A stretch of DNA of 45,221 nucleotides. It comes from Lysobacteraceae bacterium. Its GTDB lineage: Bacteria; Pseudomonadota; Gammaproteobacteria; Xanthomonadales; Xanthomonadaceae. Below, one piece after another: positions 1 through 12,826 of this stretch. Within the stretch, counting starts at the first letter, position 1. Every line of letters starts with the position of its first letter. Both the position numbers and the translations under genes were made by a program. The stretch is taken from contig JAJTGG010000018.1 of the NCBI GenBank assembly GCA_021299355.1, positions 1-45,221 of the forward strand. Reading direction: 5' to 3'. The notes under the pieces are model-generated. The model did no database searches. It was not told where the DNA came from and saw nothing but the letters and a program-made list of their open reading frames with translations.

Positions 1-2004
<2,004 letters not shown>

Positions 2005-2026
2005 TTCCCGGTTGTTGTTCCATGAA

Positions 2027-2053
2027 AACGGGCCGTTTCGACGGCCCGTTTTT
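2027..2053 (+). terminator. Rho-independent terminator after katG, usable in both directions
   Basis: A perfect 10-bp stem (AACGGGCCGT / ACGGCCCGTT) closes a TTCG tetraloop and is followed by a short T run. It starts 22 bases after the katG stop. The stem is flanked by A's on the left, so it can also stop the convergent leuS-rlmH operon, whose last gene ends at its right edge. Confidence 0.85.
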
Positions 2054-2523
2054 CATGCGCGGTGATAAGGGTGATTGGCCAGCAGACTGGCCGCCCGATA
2101 CAACTGCTCAGCGACGATCAACCGAACCAGCATGTGCGGAAGCGTCAGTGCACCGATGGACCAGCTTTCATCGGCTTTGGCTGCAACCTCAGGGCTGTGG
2201 CCCTCGGGACCGCCGATCAGGAACGCCAGATCCCGGCCCTGCTGCCGCCAGGATTCCAGACGCTGCGCCAAGGCTTCGGAGGAATGATTCCTTCCGCGGC
2301 CATCCAGCAGCACCACATAGGCATTTTTGGGAAGCGCGGCAATGACACGCTGCCCTTCATCGGCCTGCGCACGCACTGCATCGCGGCCCTTGCCGCGGAT
2401 GCCGGAAGTGATTTCAACCAATTCAAAGGGAAGCCAGTGCGACAGGCGTTTCTGGTATTCACCGAAACCCTCGGCCACCCAGCTGGGCGCGCGTTCGCCG
2501 ACGGCGATCAGACGCGCTTTCAT
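2053..2523 (-). CDS. rlmH: 23S rRNA (pseudouridine1915-N3)-methyltransferase RlmH
   Basis: SPOUT-class methyltransferase that methylates pseudouridine 1915 in helix 69 of 23S rRNA, using SAM on assembled 70S ribosomes. The protein has 156 residues, the normal family length. Diagnostic motifs are VVLLDGRG, the SAM-knot LIGGPEGHS near residue 102, LTLPHMLVRLIVAEQLYRA, and the C-terminal YHRA that contributes to the active site. It is the last gene of the leuS operon, three bases after rsfS, the usual rsfS-rlmH pairing. Its stop abuts the bidirectional terminator shared with katG. Confidence 0.97.
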   Translation of the reverse strand: MKARLIAVGERAPSWVAEGFGEYQKRLSHWLPFELVEITSGIRGKGRDAVRAQADEGQRVIAALPKNAYVVLLDGRGRNHSSEALAQRLESWRQQGRDLAFLIGGPEGHSPEVAAKADESWSIGALTLPHMLVRLIVAEQLYRAASLLANHPYHRA

Positions 2524-2526
2524 GGC

Positions 2527-2925
2527 TCAGTTCAGCGAATCGCTCTCGGGCGGTTGATCGCCGACCGTCCACAGACGTTCGATGGCGTAATACTCGCGGA
2601 CGCGCGGCAGCATGACATGCACGATGACGTCGCCCAGATCGACCAGAACCCATTCGGCTTCGGAAGCGCCTTCGACGCCGAGCGGCATCACCCCGCATTT
2701 CTTGGCGAACTTGACCACTTCATCGGCGACCGATTTGACATGCCGTGACGAGGTGCCGGAGGCGACCACCAGATAATCGGCGATGCTGGTCTTGCCGCGC
2801 ACATCAATCTCGACCGCGTCCTTGGCCTTCATTTCCTCCAACGCCAGATGCACCTGATTTAGCAGGTCCTCGGGAGCGGGAAGCGGATTGGGCAACTGCG
2901 TTTTGATGATATGGGCTTGGGTCAA
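2527..2925 (-). CDS. rsfS: Ribosomal silencing factor RsfS
   Basis: Binds ribosomal protein L14 on the 50S subunit and blocks subunit joining when nutrients are short. The 132-residue product carries the DUF143 signature: VDVRGKTSIADYLVVASGTS-like core (residues about 42-60), SVADEVV, and DLGDVIVHVM followed by REYYAIERLW. The start chosen is TTG at 2925, because no upstream ATG is in frame and a GAGGA Shine-Dalgarno sits seven bases before it. It lies between nadD (29-base gap) and rlmH (3-base gap). A perfect -10 hexamer in the nadD stop region suggests it can also be transcribed separately. Confidence 0.96.
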   Translation of the reverse strand: MTQAHIIKTQLPNPLPAPEDLLNQVHLALEEMKAKDAVEIDVRGKTSIADYLVVASGTSSRHVKSVADEVVKFAKKCGVMPLGVEGASEAEWVLVDLGDVIVHVMLPRVREYYAIERLWTVGDQPPESDSLN

Positions 2926-2953
2926 GAGGCTGTCCTCGGGAATATGGCTGACT

Positions 2954-2959
2954 ATTATA
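2954..2959 (-). promoter_or_regulatory. Candidate internal -10 (TATAAT) for rsfS-rlmH
   Basis: On the minus strand the consensus hexamer TATAAT overlaps the nadD stop codon, 28 bases before the rsfS TTG. The predicted transcript start would leave a leader of about 20 nt that contains the rsfS Shine-Dalgarno. No good -35 box is visible, so this is a candidate only. Confidence 0.45.
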
Positions 2960-3599
2960 CCCTTGAAGTATATAGCCCATGCCGGCGGATGTAGTCGGAA
3001 ACCGAAGGCGCCAGCACCGCATTCATGTTCCGTCCGGTCTGCAGACCGTCACGGACGGCCGTTGCCGACTCGGGCCGCAAAGCCATCGGCAATCGGTAAA
3101 TCCGGCCGGAAGGACGATCGGCCAAGGCTTCCGGCGCCATCTGCCAGCGTCCCTGACAGGCGGTAGACAAGACGCTGTCGGCAGCATCCATGTCCAGCCC
3201 CGGACGCCCGACCACGATGAAATGGCAAAGCGCGAACAGATCCTGCCAGTGGTGCCAGGTCGGCAAACCCAGAAAGGAATCGATCCCGATCAGCCACGCC
3301 AAGGGCATATCCGGGCCGTACTCTTCGCGCAATTCGCGCAGCGTCAGCACGCTGTAGGACTTGCCTGACCGAAGCAGTTCACGGCGGTCACAATGTAGTC
3401 CAGGATGCCCGGCAATGGCCAGTTCCACCATCATCGCCCGTTGTTCCGCAGAGGCCGAAGCAGGCGGACGATGCGGTGGATCGGCGCTGGGCAGCAGAAT
3501 CACCTCGGTATCGAATGCGGACTGCGCGGCGGCGGCGATGGCCAGATGGCCGTTATGGACCGGATCGAAGGTCCCGCCGTAGTAAATACTCAGGCGCAC
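2955..3599 (-). CDS. nadD: Nicotinate-nucleotide adenylyltransferase NadD
   Basis: Adenylates nicotinate mononucleotide to deamido-NAD, the penultimate step of NAD synthesis. Diagnostic motifs are the nucleotidyltransferase GGTFDPVHNGHL near the N terminus, LLPSADPPHR, WLIGIDSFLGLPTWHHW, and the C-terminal SVSDYIRRHGLY, where an ISxTxIR motif is expected. The start is uncertain. The frame is open to an ATG at 3635, but homologues begin a few residues before YYGGTFDP, which favours a GTG at 3599 (MRLSIYYGG), overlapping the holA stop by 10 bases; another GTG lies at 3611. None has a strong ribosome-binding site, so translational coupling to holA is likely. The holA-nadD-rsfS-rlmH order supports the call. 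Confidence 0.95.
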   Translation of the reverse strand: MRLSIYYGGTFDPVHNGHLAIAAAAQSAFDTEVILLPSADPPHRPPASASAEQRAMMVELAIAGHPGLHCDRRELLRSGKSYSVLTLRELREEYGPDMPLAWLIGIDSFLGLPTWHHWQDLFALCHFIVVGRPGLDMDAADSVLSTACQGRWQMAPEALADRPSGRIYRLPMALRPESATAVRDGLQTGRNMNAVLAPSVSDYIRRHGLYTSRV

Positions 3600-4627
3600 A
3601 CCGACACGCACGAACGGGATTTGATTTCGGCCCATTGCACCAGAACGCGTTCCAGGGACACCCAGGCATCACCGCCCAGACGGCCTTTCGACATGCGATC
3701 GACATCAGCCAGCTGCCGGCACAGATCTTCGTACAAGCGGCAACTGCCGTGATCCAGCATGCGCAGCATCTGCGCCTGCTTGGTCTGCCAGAGCTTGTCG
3801 GCTTGCATGGCCGACTGCGCACGCCGGCTTTCTTCCTGAATGCGGGCATAGTAGGCCAGATTGAGCAGTTCCTTGCCAATCATCGGTATCAGTGCCGGCA
3901 CCTGCTCGCCCTCGGCGCGCAAACCGCGCAGAATGCGGCTGGCTCGCGGAAAGTCATGGTCATAACAGGCATCGATGAGCTTGAACACATCGAAACGGCT
4001 GCTGTCGGCAACCCACTGTTGCATCTGCGCGGCAGTGACCGCACCCTGCACGCCCTGCATCGCCAGCTTGTCGATTTCCTGATTGGCGGCGAGAAGGTTG
4101 CCTTCCACGCGGGCCGTCAAAATCTGCAAGGCTTCGGCATCGGCCTTGATGCCTTTTGCCGATAAACGGCGACTGATCCAATAACCGATTTCACCGGGCT
4201 TGATCGGCCAAGCCACCACCAGTTCGCCACTGTGTTCGATAGCTTCCGACCATTTGCCGCCGTGTTTGTTGCTCCAATCCTGGCAAGTGATCAGCAATAC
4301 CGTATCCGGTGGCGCCGCCTGACAGTATTCCAGCAGAGCCTGCGCGCCTTCTTTGCCGGGTTTCCCGGTCGGCAGACGCAAATCCAACAGGCGCAAGCTG
4401 GCAAACAGACTCATGCTTGCGCCATGCTGATGCAGGTCATTCCAGTCAAACCCGCCAGCATCGGCATCGATCACGATGCGTTCGGAATAGCCCTGCTCGC
4501 GCAGACGCAAACGCAGGGCATCAGCGGCCTCCTGCACCAGCAGGGCTTCGGCACCGGCAATCAGGTAGACCGGTTTGATCGGCGCTTTCGGCAGAGTGTT
4601 GAGGAAGGAATCGACCGTGATGCTCAT
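3590..4627 (-). CDS. holA: DNA polymerase III subunit delta HolA
   Basis: Clamp-loader subunit that opens the beta sliding clamp. The protein has 345 residues, close to the usual 340. It begins with the typical PVYLIAGAEALLVQEAADALR and retains the domain I pattern (LRLLDLRLPTGKPGKEG, LLITCQDW), domain II (LLAANQEIDKLAM), and the helical domain III, where ARIQEESRRA and RLYEDLC are visible. The start ATG overlaps the lptE stop by four bases (ATGA), and its own end overlaps nadD, so it is internal to the leuS operon. Confidence 0.96.
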   Translation of the reverse strand: MSITVDSFLNTLPKAPIKPVYLIAGAEALLVQEAADALRLRLREQGYSERIVIDADAGGFDWNDLHQHGASMSLFASLRLLDLRLPTGKPGKEGAQALLEYCQAAPPDTVLLITCQDWSNKHGGKWSEAIEHSGELVVAWPIKPGEIGYWISRRLSAKGIKADAEALQILTARVEGNLLAANQEIDKLAMQGVQGAVTAAQMQQWVADSSRFDVFKLIDACYDHDFPRASRILRGLRAEGEQVPALIPMIGKELLNLAYYARIQEESRRAQSAMQADKLWQTKQAQMLRMLDHGSCRLYEDLCRQLADVDRMSKGRLGGDAWVSLERVLVQWAEIKSRSCVSVCA

Positions 4628-5114
4628 TTGGGCCGGGATTGCAGTACGAGATTGGTGCGGCGCAGGATGGACCTAATCATCTCCTGCTGCATTTCACGCT
4701 GCAGAAGTTCCTGCTCGGCCGGGCTGCCGGCGGACGTGTTCACATCGTAGGTGAATTCACGGCGCAGTTCGATCACCTGCTTGTCGATCAGGGTCGTGCC
4801 TGCGGCATCGGTGAGCGAATATTCGACCCGGTAGCGGGACACGTACTCGCGCACCTGCGCGAACTGATCTAAAGACAGCGGCTTGGTTTCATTGGTTTCA
4901 TCGGCGATGGTGATGGTGTAACCGCTCTCCCCGGCCTTGGCCAAGGCCACGCCCGAGGCGCTCAGCGCGCGCTCGATATTGTCGGCCAAGGGGCTGTACG
5001 GATTTTTGGCATTGACCGTGAACGGCGCATCGATGGCTGCCATCGACACGACATTGCTGGGCTTGAACCCGCAGGCGGCGAGCAGCAGAACCGGGAGCAG
5101 AAGCAGTGCGCGCA

Positions 5115-5115
<1 letters not shown>
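4624..5115 (-). CDS. lptE: LPS-assembly lipoprotein LptE
   Basis: Outer-membrane lipoprotein that plugs and supports the LptD barrel in lipopolysaccharide export. The 163-residue product starts with a lipoprotein signal peptide (MRALLLLPVLLLAACGF) whose lipobox LAAC puts the lipidated Cys at residue 15. The rest shows the LptE pattern: a predicted two-layer sandwich with alternating strands such as YRVEYSLTDAAGTTLIDKQ and a C-terminal helix rich in Gln and Glu ending in ILRRTNLVLQS. The position between leuS and holA is the classic place for lptE (formerly rlpB). Its ATG shares one base with the leuS stop (TGATG). Confidence 0.93.
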
Positions 5116-7760
<2,645 letters not shown>

Positions 7761-7823
7761 CTATAGATTACCTTATGCGCCTGATTTTAGACAGTAAATC
7801 CTGTATTCCGAAGTCCTCTGAAA

Positions 7824-7853
7824 TTCCGGTATCCGACGACATGGATACCGGAA
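7824..7853 (-). terminator. Hairpin after the OYE-family gene
   Basis: An 11-bp perfect stem (TTCCGGTATCC and its complement) with an 8-base loop lies 14 bases past the stop of the minus-strand alkene reductase. Only three T's follow, so it is a weak intrinsic terminator or a transcript-stabilising hairpin. The surrounding 133 bases up to leuS hold no gene; they contain the leuS promoter region. Confidence 0.55.
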
Positions 7854-7866
7854 AACAATCCAAATC

Positions 7867-8964
7867 TTAGCGCGACATGCTCGGATAATCCGTATACCCT
7901 TCCGCACCGCCGCCGTAATACAGTTCCGGACGACCGGGGTTGAGCGAGTGTCCGGTGCGAAGACGTTCCGGCAGATCCGGATTGGCGATGAACGGACGCC
8001 CGAACGCAACCGCATCAATCAGCCTGGCCTCCAGCAGCGGCTGTGCTTTCTCCAGGGTGTAATTGCCGGCCGCGATGATCACACCCGAAAAGGCCGTACG
8101 CAGTGCGTTGCGGAACTCCTCGCTCAAGGCCGGTCCGCCGGCCCAATCCGGTTCCGACAGATGCAGATAGCCCAGGCCGCGCTTGGTGAACTCGGCTGCC
8201 AGATACAGGCCCATGGCCTGTCCGGCCCGATCATCCAAACCGTTGAAGATGCCCAGCGGCGAAATACGGATGCCGACATACGCCGCATCCCATTCGCCGA
8301 TGACGGCATCGACCACTTCCAGACACAGGCGGGCGCGGTTTTCCAGGCTGCCGCCGTATTGGTCGGTGCGGAAATTGCTTTCCTCCGACATGAACTGATG
8401 CAACAGGTAGCCGTGCGCGGCGTGGATCTCGACCATGTCGAAACCGGCCTCACGGGCGTTACGGGTGGCCACACGGTATTCCTCGAGCAGGCGCGGAATT
8501 TCATCGGTGCGCAAAGCACGCGGCGTGCTACAGGCAGCGCGGATCAGTTTGCCATCGGCATCCTTGATGGAGGTGCGGTTCTCGTAAGGTTTATCGGAAG
8601 CCGACACCGGCGCCTGGCCGTCGATCTGAAGACTGGTGTGCGACACGCGGCCGACATGCCAGAGCTGCATGCAGATCAGTCCGCCTTCGGCATGCACGGC
8701 TGCCGTACACTGCTTCCAGCCTTCAGTCTGCGCGGCATTGTAAAGCCCTGGGGTATCGGCATAACCCTTACCTTCCGGCGAAATCTGGGTGGCTTCGGTA
8801 ATGACTAGGCCCGCACTGGCACGCTGGCGATAGTATTCGGCCATCAGTGCGGTCGGAACGTCACCGGGCTGGCCGGCACGCATGCGCGTCAAAGGCGCCA
8901 TCAACACGCGGTTTTTCAGGGTATGCGGACCGATGCGCAGGGCATCGAACAAAGTGGCGGACAT
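7867..8964 (-). CDS. Old Yellow Enzyme family alkene reductase (NemA-like)
   Basis: FMN-dependent NAD(P)H reductase of activated C=C bonds and nitroesters. The 365-residue product starts at ATG 8964, chosen because TTGGAGA lies six bases upstream and because MSATLFDALRIGP matches the family N terminus; the frame stays open further upstream without similarity. Landmarks are LKNRVLMAPLTRMRA, VITEATQISPEGKGYADTPG, MQLWHVGRVSH, the substrate-anion-binding pair in EIHAAHGYLLHQF, TDQYGGSLENRAR, and the FMN-phosphate loop VAFGRPFIANPDL. It is divergent from the exported amidohydrolase across 78 bases, so the two may share regulation. The physiological substrate cannot be read from the sequence. Confidence 0.95.
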   Translation of the reverse strand: MSATLFDALRIGPHTLKNRVLMAPLTRMRAGQPGDVPTALMAEYYRQRASAGLVITEATQISPEGKGYADTPGLYNAAQTEGWKQCTAAVHAEGGLICMQLWHVGRVSHTSLQIDGQAPVSASDKPYENRTSIKDADGKLIRAACSTPRALRTDEIPRLLEEYRVATRNAREAGFDMVEIHAAHGYLLHQFMSEESNFRTDQYGGSLENRARLCLEVVDAVIGEWDAAYVGIRISPLGIFNGLDDRAGQAMGLYLAAEFTKRGLGYLHLSEPDWAGGPALSEEFRNALRTAFSGVIIAAGNYTLEKAQPLLEARLIDAVAFGRPFIANPDLPERLRTGHSLNPGRPELYYGGGAEGYTDYPSMSR

Positions 8965-9042
8965 GCAATTCTCCAAGAATTCGACCTTGTGGAATAAAAA
9001 CGGTACACTTTTTTCATTCTCACACAATCTTAAGGCAAAACT

Positions 9043-10332
9043 ATGAAAATCAAGGCCTGCATTGCATTGACCCTCGGGACATTGTGCGTGACGCCGGCCG
9101 GCATGGCCGCAACGCAAGCCCTGCAATGCGGAAAACTGTTCGATTCGGCCTCGGGCCGGATGAACGGCGCCAGCACCGTCGTGGTTGAAAACAACAAGAT
9201 CAGCCAGATCCTGCCGGGCGCGGTCAGCGTGCCGGGCGCCTCGGTGATCGACCTGCGCAGCCAGACCTGCAGCCCGGGCTTCATCGACCTGCACGTGCAT
9301 CTGGGCCAGCAGTCCAGCCCGCAGAGTTATTCCGAGGGCTTCCGCCTCAATCCCGAATACACTATTCTGCGCTCGGTTGGTTATGCCAAAAAAACCCTGC
9401 TTGCCGGCTTCACTAGTGTGCGCGATCTGGGTGGCGAGAATTCACTGGCCTTGCGCGACGGCATCAACCAGGGCTTGGTTGATGGGCCGCGCATCTGGGC
9501 TGCCGGCAAATCCATCGCCACCACCGGTGGCCATGCCGATCCGACCAATGGCCTGAACCACATTCTGGCCGATGCGCTCGGTACCCCCGGTCCGGCCGAA
9601 GGCGTCATTAACAGTCCGGAAGAAGGCCGTGCCGCCGTGCGCCAGCGTTACAAGGACGGCTCGGACGTCATCAAGATCACCGCCACCGGCGGAGTGCTCA
9701 GCTATGCCAAAAGCGGCGATGCGCCGCAATTCACCGTGGATGAAGTGCGCGCGGTGGTGGAAACCGCCAAGGATTACGGCTTCCGCGTGGCCGCCCATGC
9801 CCATGGCAAGGAAGGCATGAAACGCGCCATTCTGGGTGGTGTCACCTCAATCGAGCACGGCACCTATATGGATGATGAAATCTTCAAATTGATGAAGCAG
9901 AGCGGGACCTGGTACGTACCGACCGTCACCGCCGGCAAGTTCGTCGCCGAGAAGGCCAAGATCGATGGTTTTTATCCGGATGTGGTGCGCCCGAAAGCGG
10001 CCCGTATCGGGTCGCAGATTCAAAATACCTTCGGCAAGGCCTACAAAGCCGGCGTTCCCATTGCCTTCGGCACCGATTCCGGCGTCAGCTATCACGGCGA
10101 TAATGCCCGTGAATTCAGCTTTATGGTCGAGGCTGGCATGCCCGCAAACATCGCATTGCAGACCGCGACCTACAACGCCGCCAAGGTTCTGGGTGTGGAT
10201 GATGTTGGTCAGATCAAGGCCGGCTATTACGCCGACATCGTGGCCATGCCGGGCGATCCGAACGATGATATCAAGGTCACCGAGCGCATCGCCTTCGTGA
10301 TGAAGGACGGGGTGATTTACAAACAACCCTGA
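9043..10332 (+). CDS. Exported amidohydrolase, Xaa-Pro dipeptidase-like subfamily
   Basis: Metal-dependent hydrolase of the amidohydrolase superfamily, probably a periplasmic dipeptidase or imidazolone-type hydrolase. A Sec signal peptide is evident ([23 protein letters not shown]). The binuclear metal site can be read in order: HVH in [12 protein letters not shown] (near residue 85), the Lys in [11 protein letters not shown] that is usually carboxylated, [14 protein letters not shown], and the Asp in [14 protein letters not shown]. The C terminus returns to the small beta domain ([13 protein letters not shown]). Length is 429 residues, typical for the prolidase-like group. A weak Shine-Dalgarno (AAGG) precedes the ATG. 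The exact substrate is unknown. Confidence 0.93.
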   Translation: MKIKACIALTLGTLCVTPAGMAATQALQCGKLFDSASGRMNGASTVVVENNKISQILPGAVSVPGASVIDLRSQTCSPGFIDLHVHLGQQSSPQSYSEGFRLNPEYTILRSVGYAKKTLLAGFTSVRDLGGENSLALRDGINQGLVDGPRIWAAGKSIATTGGHADPTNGLNHILADALGTPGPAEGVINSPEEGRAAVRQRYKDGSDVIKITATGGVLSYAKSGDAPQFTVDEVRAVVETAKDYGFRVAAHAHGKEGMKRAILGGVTSIEHGTYMDDEIFKLMKQSGTWYVPTVTAGKFVAEKAKIDGFYPDVVRPKAARIGSQIQNTFGKAYKAGVPIAFGTDSGVSYHGDNAREFSFMVEAGMPANIALQTATYNAAKVLGVDDVGQIKAGYYADIVAMPGDPNDDIKVTERIAFVMKDGVIYKQP

Positions 10333-10378
10333 TGGACCATGCCGGGTTCATGGGCCGCGCGCTGGAACCGACGTGACA

Positions 10379-10513
10379 AGCCCGCTACTGTACCATTTCG
10401 GCGTGGTCCAGCAGACCATCAACCGTGCCGGCGGCAAATCCGGCAACAAGGGCTGGGATGCCGCAATGACCGCCCTTGAAATGGCCAACCTGCTGCCGCA
10501 CATCAAAGCCTGA
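10379..10513 (+). pseudogene. ribH: Remnant of ribH (lumazine synthase) C terminus
   Basis: In one frame the DNA encodes FGV, then [16 protein letters not shown], then [19 protein letters not shown] and a stop. This matches the C terminus of 6,7-dimethyl-8-ribityllumazine synthase (E. coli ends [24 protein letters not shown], then AEAALTALEMINVLKAIKA). About five residues (LTTES) are missing after FGV, and similarity fades upstream of 10397; there is no credible start codon. The fragment lies between the amidohydrolase and cnoX. A functional ribH must lie elsewhere if the cell makes riboflavin. The remnant points to an old rearrangement or a decayed duplicate. Confidence 0.75.
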
Positions 10514-10531
10514 GCTCCACCGGAAACCGCT

Positions 10532-11392
10532 ATGAACGCTTTCGTCTTCGACGCCAAACTCGACAGCTTTGAACAGGATGTCATCAACGCCTCCAAAGAA
10601 ACGCCGGTTCTGGTCGATTTCTGGGCCGAATGGTGCGGTCCCTGTAAACAGATAGGTCCGCTGCTGGAAAAGCTGGCACTGGAGTTCAACGGCGGCTTTC
10701 TGCTGGCCAAGGTGGATGTCGACAAGGAACAGCAGCTGGCCGGTTATTTCCAGATCAAGTCAATTCCGACTCTCATGCTGCTCAAGGACGGAAAAATCGT
10801 GGATGGTTTTTCAGCCGCGCTGTCGGAAGCGCAACTGCGGGAATTCCTCAGCCATCACCAGATCACGGCCAAACCGCAACTGCCCGAGGCTCCGCTTGAA
10901 GCAGAAGCGCCGCAACCCGTGGATCCGCATCAGGAAGTGGTCCGTCTGCGCCATGCCGTAGCCGAAGCTCCGGAGGACGATGCCTTGAAACTGGAACTCG
11001 GTCTGGCGCTGGCGGCAACGCAAACCTATGCCGAGGCCTTGGCGCTGTTTGATGCGCTTCCAGCCAATCTGGCCATGGACGAGCGCGTGTCGAAAGCACG
11101 TGCCCGCATCGATCTGGCCGAGCGGGTCAAGGAGGCGCCGCCGATTGATGTCCTGCTCGCCGCCATCGCCGCCAAAACCGAGGATTACGAAGCACGTCGT
11201 CTACTCGGGCTGCAGTATCTGGTACAGGGCCAAGCCGAAGCCGGCCTGGCCCAGCTGCTGGAACTATTCCGCCTGAACCGGGATTACCAGGACGGACTAC
11301 CGCGCAAACTGCTGATCGAGGCCTTCAATACGGTCGATGACGAGGATCTGGTCCGGCAGTACCGCCGTAAAATGGCCAGCTTGCTGAATTAA
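10532..11392 (+). CDS. cnoX: Chaperedoxin CnoX (thioredoxin-TPR protein, YbbN family)
   Basis: Thioredoxin-fold holdase that protects substrates from oxidation and passes them to GroEL or DnaK. The N-terminal domain (residues 1-110) contains the redox motif WAEWCGPCKQ at about residues 32-41 and the cis-Pro segment IKSIPTLMLLKDG. Both Cys are present, unlike E. coli CnoX (SQHC), so this version may keep real thioredoxin activity. A Pro/Glu linker (about 115-132) leads to a helical TPR-like C-terminal half. The length of 286 residues fits. The start has a modest Shine-Dalgarno (CCGGA) seven bases upstream. The next gene begins 17 bases downstream. Confidence 0.94.
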   Translation: MNAFVFDAKLDSFEQDVINASKETPVLVDFWAEWCGPCKQIGPLLEKLALEFNGGFLLAKVDVDKEQQLAGYFQIKSIPTLMLLKDGKIVDGFSAALSEAQLREFLSHHQITAKPQLPEAPLEAEAPQPVDPHQEVVRLRHAVAEAPEDDALKLELGLALAATQTYAEALALFDALPANLAMDERVSKARARIDLAERVKEAPPIDVLLAAIAAKTEDYEARRLLGLQYLVQGQAEAGLAQLLELFRLNRDYQDGLPRKLLIEAFNTVDDEDLVRQYRRKMASLLN

Positions 11393-11397
11393 GCGTT

Positions 11398-11403
11398 TAT
11401 ACT
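11398..11403 (+). promoter_or_regulatory. -10-like TATACT exactly six bases before the DUF502 ATG
   Basis: TATACT is followed by GTCGGC and then the start codon at 11410. Such spacing would place transcription start on the A of ATG, giving a leaderless mRNA. No -35 box or Shine-Dalgarno is visible. It could also be a chance match, with the gene read from the cnoX transcript. Confidence 0.35.
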
Positions 11404-11409
11404 GTCGGC

Positions 11410-12048
11410 ATGAACCGACTCCAGGCCTATTTCCTTACCGGCTTACTGACGCTGACCCCGATCTGGCTGGTCATCATCGTGTTCAAATTCGTTTTCGGAC
11501 TGCTGTCCGACATCAGCCAACCGGTCATTGGCCCGCTCAGCGCGCATCTTTCCGCCGGTAATCCGACCGTGTTCGGCTGGCTCGATGAGCCCTGGGTGCA
11601 AACGGCCATCGCCATCGGCGTGACCATCGGCTTTATTCTCGCGGTGGGATTCATGACCCGGCGTGTCATCGGCCAGCGATTCATCGGCTGGTTCGAGGCG
11701 CTGGTGAACAGGGTCCCGCTGGCCAAGACCGTTTACGGCAGCGCACGCAAGCTTCTCGACATGCTGCAGACTAAACCGGACGGCACCCAGCGCGTGGTGC
11801 TGATCAACTTCCCGCATGAGAACATGAAGTCGGTCGGTTTCGTCACCCGCATTCTCACTGATGAAAACACCGGCGAAGAACTGGCCGCAGTGTATGTGCC
11901 GACCACGCCCAATCCGACCTCGGGCTATCTGGAAATCGTGCCGGTCAGCCAGCTGATTCCGACCGATTGGACCGCCGACCAGGCCATGTCCTTCATCATC
12001 TCCGGCGGCGCGGTTTCGCCGGACAAGATACCGTTCTCGAAGGCCTGA
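11410..12048 (+). CDS. DUF502 family inner-membrane protein
   Basis: Conserved membrane protein of unknown function. The 212-residue product opens with the family signature RLQAYFLTGLLTLTPIWLVI, forming a first membrane segment at about 8-30; a second is at about 62-85 (TAIAIGVTIGFILAVGFM). The rest is a soluble domain with the conserved RVPLAKTVYGSARKLLDML, VVLINFPHENMKSVGFVT, VYVPTTPNPTSGYLEIVP and a final ISGGAVSP motif. In gammaproteobacteria DUF502 genes often sit near aspS; here the neighbours are cnoX and yhhQ. No Shine-Dalgarno is visible. No function is proposed. Confidence 0.93.
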   Translation: MNRLQAYFLTGLLTLTPIWLVIIVFKFVFGLLSDISQPVIGPLSAHLSAGNPTVFGWLDEPWVQTAIAIGVTIGFILAVGFMTRRVIGQRFIGWFEALVNRVPLAKTVYGSARKLLDMLQTKPDGTQRVVLINFPHENMKSVGFVTRILTDENTGEELAAVYVPTTPNPTSGYLEIVPVSQLIPTDWTADQAMSFIISGGAVSPDKIPFSKA

Positions 12049-12051
12049 CCG

Positions 12052-12810
12052 GTGCAGCTCGACAAGCCGCAACGCCTTTATGTTTTTCTCGCGGCGTTCT
12101 TCTGCGTCACCGCGGTACTGGCCGAGTTCATCGGGGTCAAAATTTTCGCGTTGGAAGCCACGCTCGGCATCGCGCCTTTCGAGTGGAATCTATTCGGCCA
12201 GACCGGTTCGTTGAATTTCACCGCCGGAACCTTGCTGTGGCCGATCGTGTTCGTGATGACCGATATCGTCAATGAATACTTCGGCAAGCGTGGTGTGCGT
12301 TTCATCAGCTGGACCGCCGTCGCCCTGATTCTGTATGGCTTCGGTTTCGCCTACGCCGCCATCCACCTGGCGCCGGCATCATGGTGGGTCGGCGCCAACG
12401 CCGATCAGGGCGTCCCCGATCTGCAGGCGGCCTTCGCCGCCATCTTCGGCCAGGGCCTGTGGACCATCGCAGGCTCGGTCATCGCCTTCGGCCTCGGACA
12501 ACTGATCGATGTTTCGGTGTTTGCACGCATCCGGCGCCTCACCGGCCCACGCAAGGTCTGGCTTCGTGCCACCGGCTCCACCGCTGTTTCCCAGCTGATC
12601 GACAGCTTCGTCGTGCTTTACATCGCCTTCGTACTCGGGCCGCAGCAATGGAGTTATGATCTTTTTTTCGCGGTCGCGAGCCTGAACTACGGTTACAAGA
12701 TGCTTGCCGCCGTCCTGATGATACCGGCCCTGTATGCCGTCCGGAAACTGATCCACTGGTATCTCGGCCATGAACATGCCGAACAGCTGCACCGCAACGC
12801 CCACGCCTGA
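12052..12810 (+). CDS. yhhQ: Queuosine-precursor transporter YhhQ (VUT/ECF-like family)
   Basis: Inner-membrane protein that imports preQ0/preQ1 for queuosine modification of tRNA. The 252-residue product has about six hydrophobic segments and the family motifs NFTAGTLLWPIVFVMTDIVNEYFGKR (about residues 55-80) and GSTAVSQLIDSFVVLYIAF, where the membrane-embedded Asp/Asn/Gln residues are typical. The start is GTG at 12052, three bases after the DUF502 stop; the next Met is deep inside the protein. The short gap suggests translational coupling to DUF502. Confidence 0.92.
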   Translation: MQLDKPQRLYVFLAAFFCVTAVLAEFIGVKIFALEATLGIAPFEWNLFGQTGSLNFTAGTLLWPIVFVMTDIVNEYFGKRGVRFISWTAVALILYGFGFAYAAIHLAPASWWVGANADQGVPDLQAAFAAIFGQGLWTIAGSVIAFGLGQLIDVSVFARIRRLTGPRKVWLRATGSTAVSQLIDSFVVLYIAFVLGPQQWSYDLFFAVASLNYGYKMLAAVLMIPALYAVRKLIHWYLGHEHAEQLHRNAHA

Positions 12811-12826
12811 ACGGAGACAGATCCAC

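Noticed and set aside
10333-10377. Short ATG-started ORF (about 14 codons) after the amidohydrolase
   Set aside because: Too short, no ribosome-binding site, no recognisable sequence.
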